DNA of 64,000 nt from Streptomyces puniciscabiei. Lineage in GTDB: Bacteria; Actinomycetota; Actinomycetes; Streptomycetales; Streptomycetaceae. The translations under genes and the position numbers were made by a program. The notes below the pieces were generated by a model. The model searched no databases and was not told the DNA's origin. It worked only from the letters and a program-made list of their open reading frames with translations. Of the stretch, positions 52,590 through 61,803 are shown piece after piece (within the stretch, counting starts at the first letter, position 1; every line of letters begins with the position of its first letter). Location: positions 6,180,001 through 6,244,000 of the forward strand of contig NZ_VFNX01000001.1 of assembly GCF_006715785.1 (NCBI RefSeq), written 5' to 3'.

Positions 52590-54047
52590 TCAGTCGCGCC
52601 GCGCCGAGGCGCCGAGGTGGCGCAGGCCGGTGTCGTACCGCGCCCCGGAGCCGGCCTGTGCCGTGTCCAGACGGGCCGTGATGACCAGCGTGCCCTCCTC
52701 GATCTGGTAGTCCAGCGGCAGGCCGAGGCCGCGCATCGCGGCGACCATGCCGGTGTTGGACGCCTGCGTCACGGCGTACACGCTCTCGCAGCCGGCCTCC
52801 ACGGCCATCGCCACCAGCCGGTCGAGCAGTTCACCGCCGATGCCGCGCTGCTGCCAGTCGTCCTCGATCAGCAGTGCCACCTCGGTCTCGTCGCCGTCCC
52901 ACAGCAGATGCCCGAGGCCGACGATGCGGCCGGAGGTGGTCTGCGCCGCCAGCGTCCGGCCGAAACGGGGGCTGAGCAGGTGGTTCAGATAGCGGTCCGC
53001 GTCGCCGACCGGGCCGTGGTAGCGCATGCCGAGGGTGCGCGGCGAGCACCGCTCGTGCATCGCCCTGGCCGCAGCCAGGTCCCCGGTGTCCACCCGGCGG
53101 ACGGTGATGTCGTTGCCCTCGGGCAGTGTCAGTACGTCCTGGCCGCGCGGGATCCGCGGACCGAGCCGGTTGTCGAGGTCCACCAGCGCCCGGGCCCGGG
53201 CGAACTCGGTGGGCGTGAACGGCAGATACGGCCGTTCCACGGTGAGCACTCCGCCCTCTGGCGCCGGCAGCCGCATCACGGTGTCCTCCAGCACGCCCTC
53301 GACCGGCACCGGCTCGGGCCCGCGGCCCCCGCCGACCGGTGTCCCGGGCAGCTGGCGGATCGTGCACCGGCCCAGCAACTGGCGCAGCGCCAACGGCAGT
53401 TCGGCGGCGTCCAGCGCGGTGCGCGCGGCCAGTCCGAGCACTCGGGTGGGGGCGTCGACCAGGTCGTGGGCGTCGGCCCGCTCGATCCAGGTGGACTCCC
53501 CGCCGGCCCGCGAGACCGCCCTGGTGATCTCGGCCGCCTCCAGCGCACCCGGAGCCCGCAGCAGGAACTCGTCCACCGTGCTGTCGCCGAGCGGGTGCGT
53601 CTGCAGGCTCAGGATGTCGACGCGCCGCTCGGCCAGTGCCGTGCACAGCGCCGCCAGCGAGCCCGGCTGGTCCTCCACCGTGGTCCGCATCCGCCACAGC
53701 GCGCCGGGCTCGCCCACGCCCTCGGTGCCGTCCGTGCCGTCGTCCGGCTGCCCGGAGCGCCCGGCCGACCGCGTCTCGGCGGCCGGCCGGGCGCCGGTAT
53801 CACCGGCCGGGGGCGCGTGTCCGTGGCGCCGTGCCCACCAGGTGTGGAAGCCGGCCGTCGCGGCCAGCGCGAGCGCCGAGATCACGAGCAGGGCGGGACC
53901 GTCGGGGCCGTGCCCGACCAGGTTCGCCACCCCGTCGGCCACGGCGACGGCCGTGAACAGCGCGGCGAGCTCGACGACGTCCCGCCGCCAGTGGTGCACG
54001 GGGCGTCCGTGCTTCGCCCGGGTCACATCAGACATCTCTGGAGTCAT
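52590..54047 (-). CDS. Membrane-anchored ACT-domain GNAT acetyltransferase
   Basis: A 485-aa protein. Two hydrophobic helices near residues 26-65 are followed by a disordered Gly/Asp-rich linker. An ACT-like domain (TTVEDQPGSLAALCTALAERRVDILSL, about 121-147) comes next, then a long middle region, and a GNAT domain at the C terminus (about 313-460) with EDDWQQRGIGGELLDRL as the acetyl-CoA loop. ACT domains bind amino acids, so ligand-controlled acetylation is possible. The start is ATG 54047 or 54035. Confidence 0.82.
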   Translation of the reverse strand: MTPEMSDVTRAKHGRPVHHWRRDVVELAALFTAVAVADGVANLVGHGPDGPALLVISALALAATAGFHTWWARRHGHAPPAGDTGARPAAETRSAGRSGQPDDGTDGTEGVGEPGALWRMRTTVEDQPGSLAALCTALAERRVDILSLQTHPLGDSTVDEFLLRAPGALEAAEITRAVSRAGGESTWIERADAHDLVDAPTRVLGLAARTALDAAELPLALRQLLGRCTIRQLPGTPVGGGRGPEPVPVEGVLEDTVMRLPAPEGGVLTVERPYLPFTPTEFARARALVDLDNRLGPRIPRGQDVLTLPEGNDITVRRVDTGDLAAARAMHERCSPRTLGMRYHGPVGDADRYLNHLLSPRFGRTLAAQTTSGRIVGLGHLLWDGDETEVALLIEDDWQQRGIGGELLDRLVAMAVEAGCESVYAVTQASNTGMVAAMRGLGLPLDYQIEEGTLVITARLDTAQAGSGARYDTGLRHLGASARRD

Positions 54048-54205
54048 GCATCCACTGTGAAGGAACGGTGTTGCGTGATCACGAACTGATTGTGACCGAT
54101 GGGTAAAGCATGCTCCGTCCGTTTTGTTGTATTTTTTACGGCCTGCTGGCGCCGCGCCACCCGGCCCCAGATCGTGGCGTTGTCGTCATCCAGTGCTCGC
54201 GTCAT
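54044..54205 (-). CDS. Possible 53-aa upstream ORF coupled to the GNAT gene
   Basis: A short frame in an AT-rich region ends with a 4-bp ATGA overlap at the start codon of the ACT-GNAT gene. No ribosome binding site or known family is visible. It may be a translated leader or only chance in a promoter region. Confidence 0.2.
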   Translation of the reverse strand: MTRALDDDNATIWGRVARRQQAVKNTTKRTEHALPIGHNQFVITQHRSFTVDA

Positions 54206-54350
54206 ACGAAAACCGTAGAGGCGACCACTGACAATCGGCCTGACCTGCGAAAAGGGCCGCACCACAGACGAGTTGCCCGTGCCGCGCCCCGTGGGATGAC
54301 GCCGGTGCGCGGCACGGATGAAGGGTACGGGACCGGCGGGCCCCCGGCGC

Positions 54351-55934
54351 CTACTGGCCGACCCGGCCCGGCTGGAGCGTCTGGGTGAACAGCACGGTGC
54401 CGTCGTACTCGCGCAGCCGGACCGTCAGTTCGCCGCTGCCGCCGTCGATGTCGACCTCGCCGAAGAACTGGTAGCCCTGGGCAGGCGAGACATTGGACGC
54501 GGTGGGCGCCTTGACGAACACCCGGTCCGGGCCGAACGTGCCGTCCAGCGCGTTGGCCGGGAAGGCGCCGGCGTTGAGCGGGCCGGAGACGAACTCCCAG
54601 AACGGCTCGAAGTCCTTGAACGCGGCCCGTGACGGGTCGTAGTGCTGGGCGGAGGTGTGGTGCACGTCGGCCGTCAGCCACACCGTGCCCGTGATCCGCC
54701 GGTGCTTGATGAACCGCAGCAGCTCGGCGATCTGCAGCTCACGGCCGAGCGGAGCGCCCGGGTCGCCCTGCGCGACGGCCTCGAAGTTCGGCTTGCCCTC
54801 GACGGGGTCGGGTACGACAAGACCGAGCGGCATGTCGTTGGCGATCACCTTCCACACCGCGCGCGACCTGGCGAGCTCCCGCTTGAGCCACTCCAGCTGC
54901 TCGCGGCCGAGGATGCCCACCGGGTCCGTGGTCTGGTTGTCGGGGGAGTTCGCGTTGCGGTAGGTGCGCATGTCGAGCACGAACACGTCGAGCAGCGGAC
55001 CGTGGTGGACGACCCGGTAGATCCGGCCGTCGGGGCGCTCGCTGATCGTCGAGATCGGGAAGTACTCGGAGAACGCCTGCCGGGAGCGCAGCGCCAGGTC
55101 GTCGAGTTTCGTGCCCGCCGGGTAGGGGGTGCCGGCGCCGATGACCTCGCCCGGGTACCAGTTGTTGCGGACCTCGTGGTCGTCCCACTGGATGATGTTC
55201 GGCACCTGGGCGTTGAACCGGCGCAGCGCCGAGTCCAGCAGGTTGTAGCGGAAGTTGCCCCGGTAGTCGTCCAGGGTGGTCGCGACGTGCGACTTCTCCT
55301 CGGTGGTGACGTTCCGGTAGACACTGCCGTCGGGCAGGGTCGCCGTCGCCGCGATGGGGCCGTCGGCATAGATGTTGTCGCCGCTGCAGAGGAAGAAGTC
55401 GGGGTCGACCTTCGCCATCGCGTCGAAGATGCGGTAACCGCCGATGGACTCGTTGATGCCCCAGCCCTGTCCGGCCAGGTCGCCGGACCACACGAACCGC
55501 ACACCCTGGCGGCGCCGGGCGGGCGCGGTACGGAAGGTGCCGGTGACCGGCTCGCTGGTGCGGCGCGGGTCGTCCGGGTCGGCGAGCAGCACGCGGTAGT
55601 GGACCTGCTCGCCCGACGGCAGGCCGTGCAGCCGGGTGGTGCCGGTGAAGTCCGTGCCTGAACCCAGCAGCGGACCGTGCCATCTGCGCGGGTTGCGGAA
55701 CGACTCGGTGGCCGAGGTCTCCACGATCATCCGGGCCGGCCGGTCCGAACGCACCCACACCAGCCCGGAGTCGGTGGTCACATCGCCCGCCTGCACGCCC
55801 CAGCTCGCCTGGGGGCGCCCGGAGCGGGCGAACGCCGGGGCGGCGCCGAGGCCGACGGGCAGGGTGAGGGCCGCCGACGCGGCCAGGGAGCCGCGCAGAA
55901 CGCTGCGGCGGCCGGGGGACGGACGGTCTGACAT
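54351..55934 (-). CDS. phoD: Tat-exported PhoD-type alkaline phosphatase
   Basis: A 527-aa secreted phosphodiesterase/phosphatase. The start at ATG 55934 has GGAGG upstream. A twin-arginine signal GRRSVLRGSLAASAAL opens the protein and ends near AFA. The PhoD N-terminal domain is followed by the metallophosphatase with WSGDLAG, CSGDNIYADGP, WDDHEVRNNW and LTADVHHTS as metal motifs. It releases phosphate from extracellular esters and is usually under phosphate control. Confidence 0.92.
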   Translation of the reverse strand: MSDRPSPGRRSVLRGSLAASAALTLPVGLGAAPAFARSGRPQASWGVQAGDVTTDSGLVWVRSDRPARMIVETSATESFRNPRRWHGPLLGSGTDFTGTTRLHGLPSGEQVHYRVLLADPDDPRRTSEPVTGTFRTAPARRRQGVRFVWSGDLAGQGWGINESIGGYRIFDAMAKVDPDFFLCSGDNIYADGPIAATATLPDGSVYRNVTTEEKSHVATTLDDYRGNFRYNLLDSALRRFNAQVPNIIQWDDHEVRNNWYPGEVIGAGTPYPAGTKLDDLALRSRQAFSEYFPISTISERPDGRIYRVVHHGPLLDVFVLDMRTYRNANSPDNQTTDPVGILGREQLEWLKRELARSRAVWKVIANDMPLGLVVPDPVEGKPNFEAVAQGDPGAPLGRELQIAELLRFIKHRRITGTVWLTADVHHTSAQHYDPSRAAFKDFEPFWEFVSGPLNAGAFPANALDGTFGPDRVFVKAPTASNVSPAQGYQFFGEVDIDGGSGELTVRLREYDGTVLFTQTLQPGRVGQ

Positions 55935-56525
55935 GGCTGCGCCTCCAGGAGCGGGATCCGGCCAGTGTGCAGAGCCACACCTACTGGGACGCTGCGGCGC
56001 GCGCGGAAACCGCAAGTGAACAACGGGGCTTGGACAGTGCCCGCCGAGGGGCTCGCCGCGGCCGAATGGCCCGTCCGCGTACGGCGGACCAGGTGCGTCC
56101 GGGACCGCCACACGAAACCGAGCGCACGCGCGCGTACCGCGCGAACCGAAGCGGATCGTGTGAGCCCGGGCAGAGGGCGCGAGCCGAGGCGGACCGGCCG
56201 GGTGCGCGGCGTGCGGGACGCGTCCGGCCTCGCGGAAGGCGGCCGCCCGCGCACGCGTGCGCGGGACACCGGCACGCACGCGGGGGACCAGGACGGGCAG
56301 CGGCCCGGGCGTGACCGCGCGGTACTCGTGGCCGTGTGGTCACGCAGCCGGCCGCGGCCGGGGATCCGCACGTGGTGCGCGACGCCGTTGGCCGGGGAAA
56401 GTCCTTCGGCGGAGGCTAGAACCGGCCGCTGCCCCACCTCCTGCGGCGAAGCGCCCGTGCCGTACGGCCCGCTCCCTGCGGTGTGGCGACAACCCCGGGG
56501 ACGCCCGACGCGTCGGCGAGGGCCC

Positions 56526-56760
56526 GCCGGCCTGAACGGCCGCCGATCCCCAGCGGACGGCCTCACCGTGCCGATGGTCCCCGACGACCTCGCCCCATCC
56601 GCAGCACAGGCCGTGGCCGCCGGTGCCACGGAAGTCGACGTGCACCCGAAGACGCCGTGCGGACACGACGGTCTCTCCCCGCGCGTCCTCGCCCCCGCGC
56701 CGGAGGCGATCCGGGCGCGGGCGTCCGGGGCCCGTCGCCCGCGGCCGGCGCCGGTCACGT
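56526..56760 (+). pseudogene. Truncated BKACE (DUF849) gene remnant
   Basis: Within the otherwise gene-free 878 bases from 55935 to 56812, one frame reads AGLNGRRSP, then APSAAQAVAAGATEVDVHPK and LSPRVLAPAPEAIRAR. This matches the first 70 residues of beta-keto acid cleavage enzymes (LNG, AAGA..hvHPrd, l.p.v...vaavR). It has no clear start and loses similarity after about 56730. It appears to be a decayed fragment. The remaining gap holds GC-rich sequence in which I see nothing. Confidence 0.5.
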
Positions 56761-56812
56761 CACCCAGCCGGGGCCGGTCGGTCCGCCGCCGGTGCCGACC
56801 GCGCCGGTGTGT

Positions 56813-57643
56813 TCAGCGGCTGCCGTCCAGGATGACCCGCGCGACCAGTGCCGGGTCGTCGTTCATCGGGCAGTGGCCGCAGCCGGGCAGCCGTACCAGC
56901 CGGGCGTGCGGGATCAGCTGCTTGGCGCGCACGCCCTGGCGGCGCACGAGGATCCGGTCGCGGGTGCCCCAGGCCACCGTGACCGGCAGACCCGGCAGGT
57001 CGTCGGTGAACCGGACGGTGCCGCCCGCCCGCAGCGTCGCGTCGAACCCGGTGGCGCCCACCAGCGCGAGCGTCTCGGCGACGACGGCCTCCGGGGCGCG
57101 GCGCGCGGGTCGCGCGTAGATGGTGCTCGTCAGCGCCGTACGTCCGGCCGCGCTGCGCGACAACTGCTGCACCAGCGGGAGCGGGAGCCGCTGGGCGATG
57201 CCCCGCATCGCGAGCAGCACCGCGAAGGCGTACCGGCGCTCGGCCTCCGTCCAGAACCCGGCCGGGGAGAGGGCCGTGACGGACCGTACGAGCTTCTCCC
57301 GGCCGAGCTCCAGGGCGAGCAGGCCGCCCAGCGAGTTGCCCGCTATGTGCGGCCGGTCCAGCTCCAACGCCTCGAACAGGGCGCCGAGCACCGAGTTGGT
57401 GGTGGGCAGGTCGTAGGCGAGGCCGTCAGGCAGGCCCGGGGACGCGCCGAAGCCCGGCAGGTCTAGGGCGATCACCTCGCGCTCGGTGGCGAGGATGTCC
57501 ACCACCGGGTCCCAGGCCTGCCGGTGATGGCCGATGCCGTGCAGCAGCACCAGCGGTTCGCCGCGGCCCACGCGCGCGTAGGACACGGCCACGTCCTTCG
57601 GGCCGTGCGGAGTGGGGACCTTGAAGGAGACGGTGGCGGACAT
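56813..57643 (-). CDS. Alpha/beta hydrolase
   Basis: A 276-aa hydrolase. VLLHGIGHHRQAWDPV near residue 32, the nucleophile elbow GNSLGG near 102 and the late histidine of PGCGHCPMNDDP near 255 complete the triad pattern. The C-terminal part resembles esterase and C-C hydrolase relatives. It is transcribed alone. Confidence 0.87.
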   Translation of the reverse strand: MSATVSFKVPTPHGPKDVAVSYARVGRGEPLVLLHGIGHHRQAWDPVVDILATEREVIALDLPGFGASPGLPDGLAYDLPTTNSVLGALFEALELDRPHIAGNSLGGLLALELGREKLVRSVTALSPAGFWTEAERRYAFAVLLAMRGIAQRLPLPLVQQLSRSAAGRTALTSTIYARPARRAPEAVVAETLALVGATGFDATLRAGGTVRFTDDLPGLPVTVAWGTRDRILVRRQGVRAKQLIPHARLVRLPGCGHCPMNDDPALVARVILDGSR

Positions 57644-57748
57644 GGGGTGCTCCTCGTCTGGGTGCTGACGGACGCCGTAGACAGCTTGTCAGCAATTGCT
57701 ACCAGCCGGTAGCCCCCGATGGGAGGGGCGTCCGCTTCGCGGTGGAGG

Positions 57749-58402
57749 TCAATCCGCCCGGCGCACCTCGATGTTGAAGTCCGCGGTCCCCAACGTCCGC
57801 ATCATGGTCAGCCACAGCGGCAGATACATCTCCGTCGCCCGGGCCGCCCGGATCCCGCCCAGGTCCAGCACCCGCTCGGCCGGCCATCCGAACTCTCCGA
57901 GCAGCGCCGTCACCTGCTCCTTGGCGCCGGCGTCCTCACCGCACACGAACAGGTGGTGCGCACCCGGCACCCGGCCCGGCTCCACCATCACCTGACAGTT
58001 GACCGTGTTCAGCGTCTTCACCACGCGCGCGTGCGGAAAGGCCCGCTGGATCTGCTCGCCCACGCTGTCCGACTCCACCGGGTCCAGCCGCGGCTGGCCG
58101 TCCTCGAAGGCCAGCGGGTTGGAGACGTCCACCACGACCTTGCCGTCGAGGTGTTCGGCGCCGGCCGCCCGCAGGGCGTCCAGCGCCACCCGGCCGCCCA
58201 CCGCGTTGATGACCACCTCGGCCGAGGCGGCCGCCTCCGCGAACGTGCCGGCGCGGGCCCGCTCGGCGGAGGCCGTGGCCCACTCCAGCGCCACCGGGTT
58301 GTCCTTGACGCGCGATCCCAGGGTCACCTCGTGCCCCAGTTCCACCAGCCTCCCGCCCAGCGTGCGGCCCACCTCGCCCGTGCCCAGCACCGCGTATCGC
58401 AT
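57749..58402 (-). CDS. NAD(P)-binding oxidoreductase, F420-dependent NADP reductase-like
   Basis: A 217-aa single Rossmann protein from ATG 58402. VLGTGEVGRTLGGRLVELGH is the N-terminal cofactor motif, with TLGSR as the NADP phosphate site and KTLNTVNCQVM further on. It resembles F420-NADP oxidoreductases and related NAD(P)-binding proteins. It lies divergently next to an ECF41 sigma factor gene, which typically controls just such a neighbour. Confidence 0.82.
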   Translation of the reverse strand: MRYAVLGTGEVGRTLGGRLVELGHEVTLGSRVKDNPVALEWATASAERARAGTFAEAAASAEVVINAVGGRVALDALRAAGAEHLDGKVVVDVSNPLAFEDGQPRLDPVESDSVGEQIQRAFPHARVVKTLNTVNCQVMVEPGRVPGAHHLFVCGEDAGAKEQVTALLGEFGWPAERVLDLGGIRAARATEMYLPLWLTMMRTLGTADFNIEVRRAD

Positions 58403-58523
58403 CGGCCACCTTCCGTCACCGACCGCCGACTTCCGGCGGTCCGCGGTCATTGTGATCCGGGCCGGCGCCGGACGGGCCGATTCCGGGTGGACAGCTCCGG
58501 TGCGTGTCGGCTGGGATGGACCG

Positions 58524-59408
58524 GTGACCACCGACACCGCGACCGATGTCTTCGAAGAGCACCGCCCCCTGCTGATGGGCGTCGCCTATCGCATGCTCGG
58601 TCGTGTCGCCGACGCCGAGGACGTGGTCCAGGACGCCTGGCTGCGCTGGTCCCGCGCCGACCGCGCGGAGGTCCGCGAACCGCGCGCCTACCTGGTGCGC
58701 ATCACCACCCGACTGGCCATCGACCGGCTGCGCCAGGTGCGGACGCGCGGCGAGGCGTACGTCGGGCCCTGGCTGCCGGAGCCGTATCTCACCGAGTTCG
58801 GCGACGTCGCCCCGGACGCGGCAGACCGCGCCGTGCTCGCCGACACCGTCTCGCTCGCCCTGCTGGTCGTCCTGGAGTCGCTGTCGCCGCTGGAACGGGC
58901 CGTCTTCGTGCTCAGGGAGGCCTTCGGCTACCCGTACGCCGAGATCGCCGCCCTGCTCGACCGCGGTGAGGCGGCGGTACGGCAACTGGCCGGGAGGGCG
59001 CGCCGGCACGTCGAGGAACGGCGGCCGCGCTACGACGTCGACCCCGGCCGGCGACGTGAGCTGACCGAACGTTTCCTCGCCGCCGCGGCCGACGGTGACC
59101 TGGACGGGCTCATGTCCGTGCTCGCCCCGGACGTCCGCCTGGTCGGCGACAGCGGCGGCAAGGCCAAGGCGCCGCTACGCATCCTGCACACCGCCGACAA
59201 GGTCGGCCGGTTCCTCGTCGCCGTCGCGCAGCAGTCCACGGCGGCCCTGTCCTACCGCTTCCTGGAGGCCAACGGCGGCCCGGCGCTGCTCGTCCTGTCG
59301 GACGGCAAACCCGAGAGCCTGGTCCAGGTGGATGTCGTCGACGGCCGCGTCACCACCGTGTACATCGTCCGCAACCCGGACAAGCTGCGGCATCTCGCCG
59401 ACCGCTGA
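58524..59408 (+). CDS. sigJ: ECF41-type extracytoplasmic-function sigma factor (SigJ-like)
   Basis: A 294-aa sigma factor from GTG 58524. Region 2 (LLMGVAYRMLGRVADAEDVVQDAWLRW) and region 4 (LSPLERAVFVLREAFGYPYAEIAALL) are followed by a C-terminal SnoaL-like domain. WLPEP (83-87), a DSGGK form of DGGGK (about 212) and NPDKL (about 284) are the marks of group ECF41, in which the extension acts as a built-in anti-sigma. No separate anti-sigma gene is seen. Confidence 0.88.
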   Translation: MTTDTATDVFEEHRPLLMGVAYRMLGRVADAEDVVQDAWLRWSRADRAEVREPRAYLVRITTRLAIDRLRQVRTRGEAYVGPWLPEPYLTEFGDVAPDAADRAVLADTVSLALLVVLESLSPLERAVFVLREAFGYPYAEIAALLDRGEAAVRQLAGRARRHVEERRPRYDVDPGRRRELTERFLAAAADGDLDGLMSVLAPDVRLVGDSGGKAKAPLRILHTADKVGRFLVAVAQQSTAALSYRFLEANGGPALLVLSDGKPESLVQVDVVDGRVTTVYIVRNPDKLRHLADR

Positions 59409-59551
59409 GCCACACCGCCGGACCCCACGCGCCCCGCGAGCCCCTGTCCTGCGACGGGGGCTTTGCCGCGATGTCACACACACCGCCGTGCGCGAACGCC
59501 TTGTGAACGCTCCGCGGCAGGTCACCTGTGGGGTGCCCGGGGGATCGACGA

Positions 59552-59586
59552 TTGGTCTTGACCAAGGGTGAAGGCCGCCCTATGGT
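59552..59586 (+). promoter_or_regulatory. DasR-type (dre) operator within a promoter
   Basis: TTGGTC-TT-GACCAA (59552-59565) is a perfect palindrome matching the dre element TGGTCTAGACCA. Inside it TTGACC (59559-59564) serves as a -35, and TATGGT (59581-59586) as a -10 after 16 bases. Repressor binding would cover the -35. The GntR gene starts at 59661. Confidence 0.6.
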
Positions 59587-59660
59587 CGCAGAGAAGTGCA
59601 ACAACCTTTAATAAACAAGGGCGCCAAAACCGCCGGACCACGGCTCTTGCGGAGGACAGG

Positions 59661-60422
59661 GTGGGGACCACGCAGCTGGAATCGGTACCGGAACCGAAGT
59701 ACTGGCATCTCAAGACCGTGCTCAGCGAGGCACTGGACTCCGAGTTCTCGGTCGGCGAGATCCTGCCCAACGAGCGCGACCTCGCCGCCCGCTTCGGGGT
59801 GGCCCGCGCCACGCTCCGCCAGGCCCTCGAACAGCTCGAGCTGGAAGGCCGGCTGCAGCGCCGCCGCGGCGTCGGTACGACCGTGGCGCCGCCGCGCGTG
59901 GGCGTGGCCGTCGGCACCGAGCGGCACGTCTGGCCCGGCGCCGGCTCGGACGCCTGGCAGCCCGTCGACTGCGATCAGGCGGTGCCGCCCGCCGCCGTCT
60001 CCTCGGCCCTGGAGACCGGCGCGGACGAGCCCGTGCACACCGTGCGCCGCTCCCGGATGTCCCACGGCCAGCGGGTCGCCACCGAACTCCTCTACATCCC
60101 GGCGGCCTCGGTCCCGGACCTCACCGCCATCGACGCCCCGTCCGGCCCGGCACGCGCGCGCGCGGTGCTGCGTGAACTCCAGCACCTGACGCTCGAGGGC
60201 CAGGACCGCGCCGTCGAACTGGGCTCCGCCCGCGCCGACGACGCCAAGGACCTCGACCGGCTCCCCGGTTCCCCGGTCCTCGTCGTCACCACCCGCTTCT
60301 TCGCCGACGGCCGCACCGCGGCCCTGTCCGTCGCCACCTACCGCGCCGACACCTGCCGCCTGACCTTCGGCGACTCACCCGACGTCGAAATACACCACGA
60401 CCCGGACCGCCAGGCCTCCTGA
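59661..60422 (+). CDS. GntR/HutC-family regulator (DasR-like)
   Basis: A 253-aa regulator from GTG 59661 with GGAGGA just upstream; the longer frame from 59568 would cover the promoter. The winged helix ILPNERDLAARFGVARATLRQALEQLELEGRL (residues about 31-62) is followed by a UTRA ligand domain. A dre-like operator sits in its promoter, which fits DasR control or autoregulation. It is likely tied to amino-sugar or sugar-phosphate sensing. Confidence 0.87.
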   Translation: MGTTQLESVPEPKYWHLKTVLSEALDSEFSVGEILPNERDLAARFGVARATLRQALEQLELEGRLQRRRGVGTTVAPPRVGVAVGTERHVWPGAGSDAWQPVDCDQAVPPAAVSSALETGADEPVHTVRRSRMSHGQRVATELLYIPAASVPDLTAIDAPSGPARARAVLRELQHLTLEGQDRAVELGSARADDAKDLDRLPGSPVLVVTTRFFADGRTAALSVATYRADTCRLTFGDSPDVEIHHDPDRQAS

Positions 60423-60563
60423 CCTCCGGGGTACCTCATGAACACTCGGTGGGGGTGACCAACCCGGGCGCGGGGCCGTGTCGTTGAGGCTCCGCCGCCT
60501 GGGCGCGACCTGCCACGACGACGCCGCAGTGGCACGCGGCCCGCGCCCTGCACGGCCAAAGCC

Positions 60564-61718
60564 TCAGCGCCGCGTCACCGTTCCCTCCACAGCGAACAGC
60601 TGCTCCTCGACATGGTCCAGAGCCAGGCGCAGCGCCCCCGTCGCCACCGCCGCCTCACCCAGCACGGACAGCGCCACCTGCGGCGGCCGCAGGCAGTAGC
60701 GGGCCAGTTCGCGGCGCAGCGGTTCCAGGACGCCGTCGAGACCGGCCGCCCACCCGCCGATCACGACGAGTTCGGGGTCCAGCGCCAGCACCAGCGCGGC
60801 CACGTCGTGCACGAGCCGCTGGATGAACCGCTCCACCGCCGCCCGCGCCCGCTGGTCGCCCTTCCGGGCCAGCGCGAACACCTCGGCGACCGCCTGCTCG
60901 TCCAGCGGGTGCAGCGGCTCGTCGGTGGTGGACAGCAGCGTCTCCGGAGTCGCCTCCCGGCCCAGGAGATGCAGCGCGCCGATCTCCCCGGCGGCCCCGC
61001 CGTAGCCGCGGTGCAGCCGGCCGCCGATCAGCGAACCCGCGCCGGGGCTCAACCCGGCCAGCACGAAGACCACGTCCTCCGACTCGGTGGCCGCGCCCTT
61101 CCAGTGCTCGGCGACGGCCGCCGCGTTGGCGTCGTTCTCCACCAGCACCGGGCACTTGAAGGAGCGGCTGAGCCGTTCCCCCAGATTCAGGCCCGTCCAC
61201 TGCGGCAGCGCCGTGCTCAGCCGTACCGTCCCGTCCGCCTCCACGATCCCCGGCGTGCCCACCCCGACGGCCCGCAGCGAGCCGCGTGCGACCCCGGCCC
61301 GGCGCAGCAGCTCGGCGACCGCGCCGCGCAGCCGGTCCAGCCGCTCGTCGGCCGTGGCCGTCTCGTCGACCTCCTTGGCCTGCGCGCCGAGCACCCGCCC
61401 GTCCAGGTCGGACAGCAGCGCGGCGACCCGGTGCGGACCGATCTCCAGGCCCAGCAGATGCCCCGCCTCGGCCCGGAACCGGAACCGGCGCGCGGGCCGC
61501 CCCTGACGGCGCGCGGTGCCCTCGTCCGCCGGGGTCTCCACGACGAGCCCGCCCTCGATGAGCCCTTCGACGACACCCTCGACGGTCGGCCGGGACAGTC
61601 CGGTGACCCGGGTGATCTCGGTGAGCGTCGCGCAGTCCGTGGCGCGCAGCGCGTGCAGCACCACCGCGGAATTGATCCTTCGCAGCAGCGAGGGATCGCC
61701 GCCGGTCAGCTGCCCCAC
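60564..61718 (-). CDS. ROK-family transcriptional regulator
   Basis: A 384-aa protein. A MarR-like winged helix (LTEITRVTGLSRPTVEGVVEGLIEGG, about 32-57) precedes the ROK kinase-fold domain with GVGTPGIVEADG near 147, VENDANAAAVAEHW near 197 and GGAAGEIGALHLLG near 240. The zinc motif C-x-C-G-x2-G-C-x-E of active ROK kinases is absent, so it is likely a pure sensor-repressor. It converges with the GntR gene. Confidence 0.85.
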   Translation of the reverse strand: MGQLTGGDPSLLRRINSAVVLHALRATDCATLTEITRVTGLSRPTVEGVVEGLIEGGLVVETPADEGTARRQGRPARRFRFRAEAGHLLGLEIGPHRVAALLSDLDGRVLGAQAKEVDETATADERLDRLRGAVAELLRRAGVARGSLRAVGVGTPGIVEADGTVRLSTALPQWTGLNLGERLSRSFKCPVLVENDANAAAVAEHWKGAATESEDVVFVLAGLSPGAGSLIGGRLHRGYGGAAGEIGALHLLGREATPETLLSTTDEPLHPLDEQAVAEVFALARKGDQRARAAVERFIQRLVHDVAALVLALDPELVVIGGWAAGLDGVLEPLRRELARYCLRPPQVALSVLGEAAVATGALRLALDHVEEQLFAVEGTVTRR

Positions 61719-61803
61719 CGTCCGTCCTTCCAGCTCGCGGGCGTGTTGGGCGGATCGTACTCGGCCCGGCGCACCCCGGCGAGTGCCGGGCCGCGGCCCT
61801 GCC

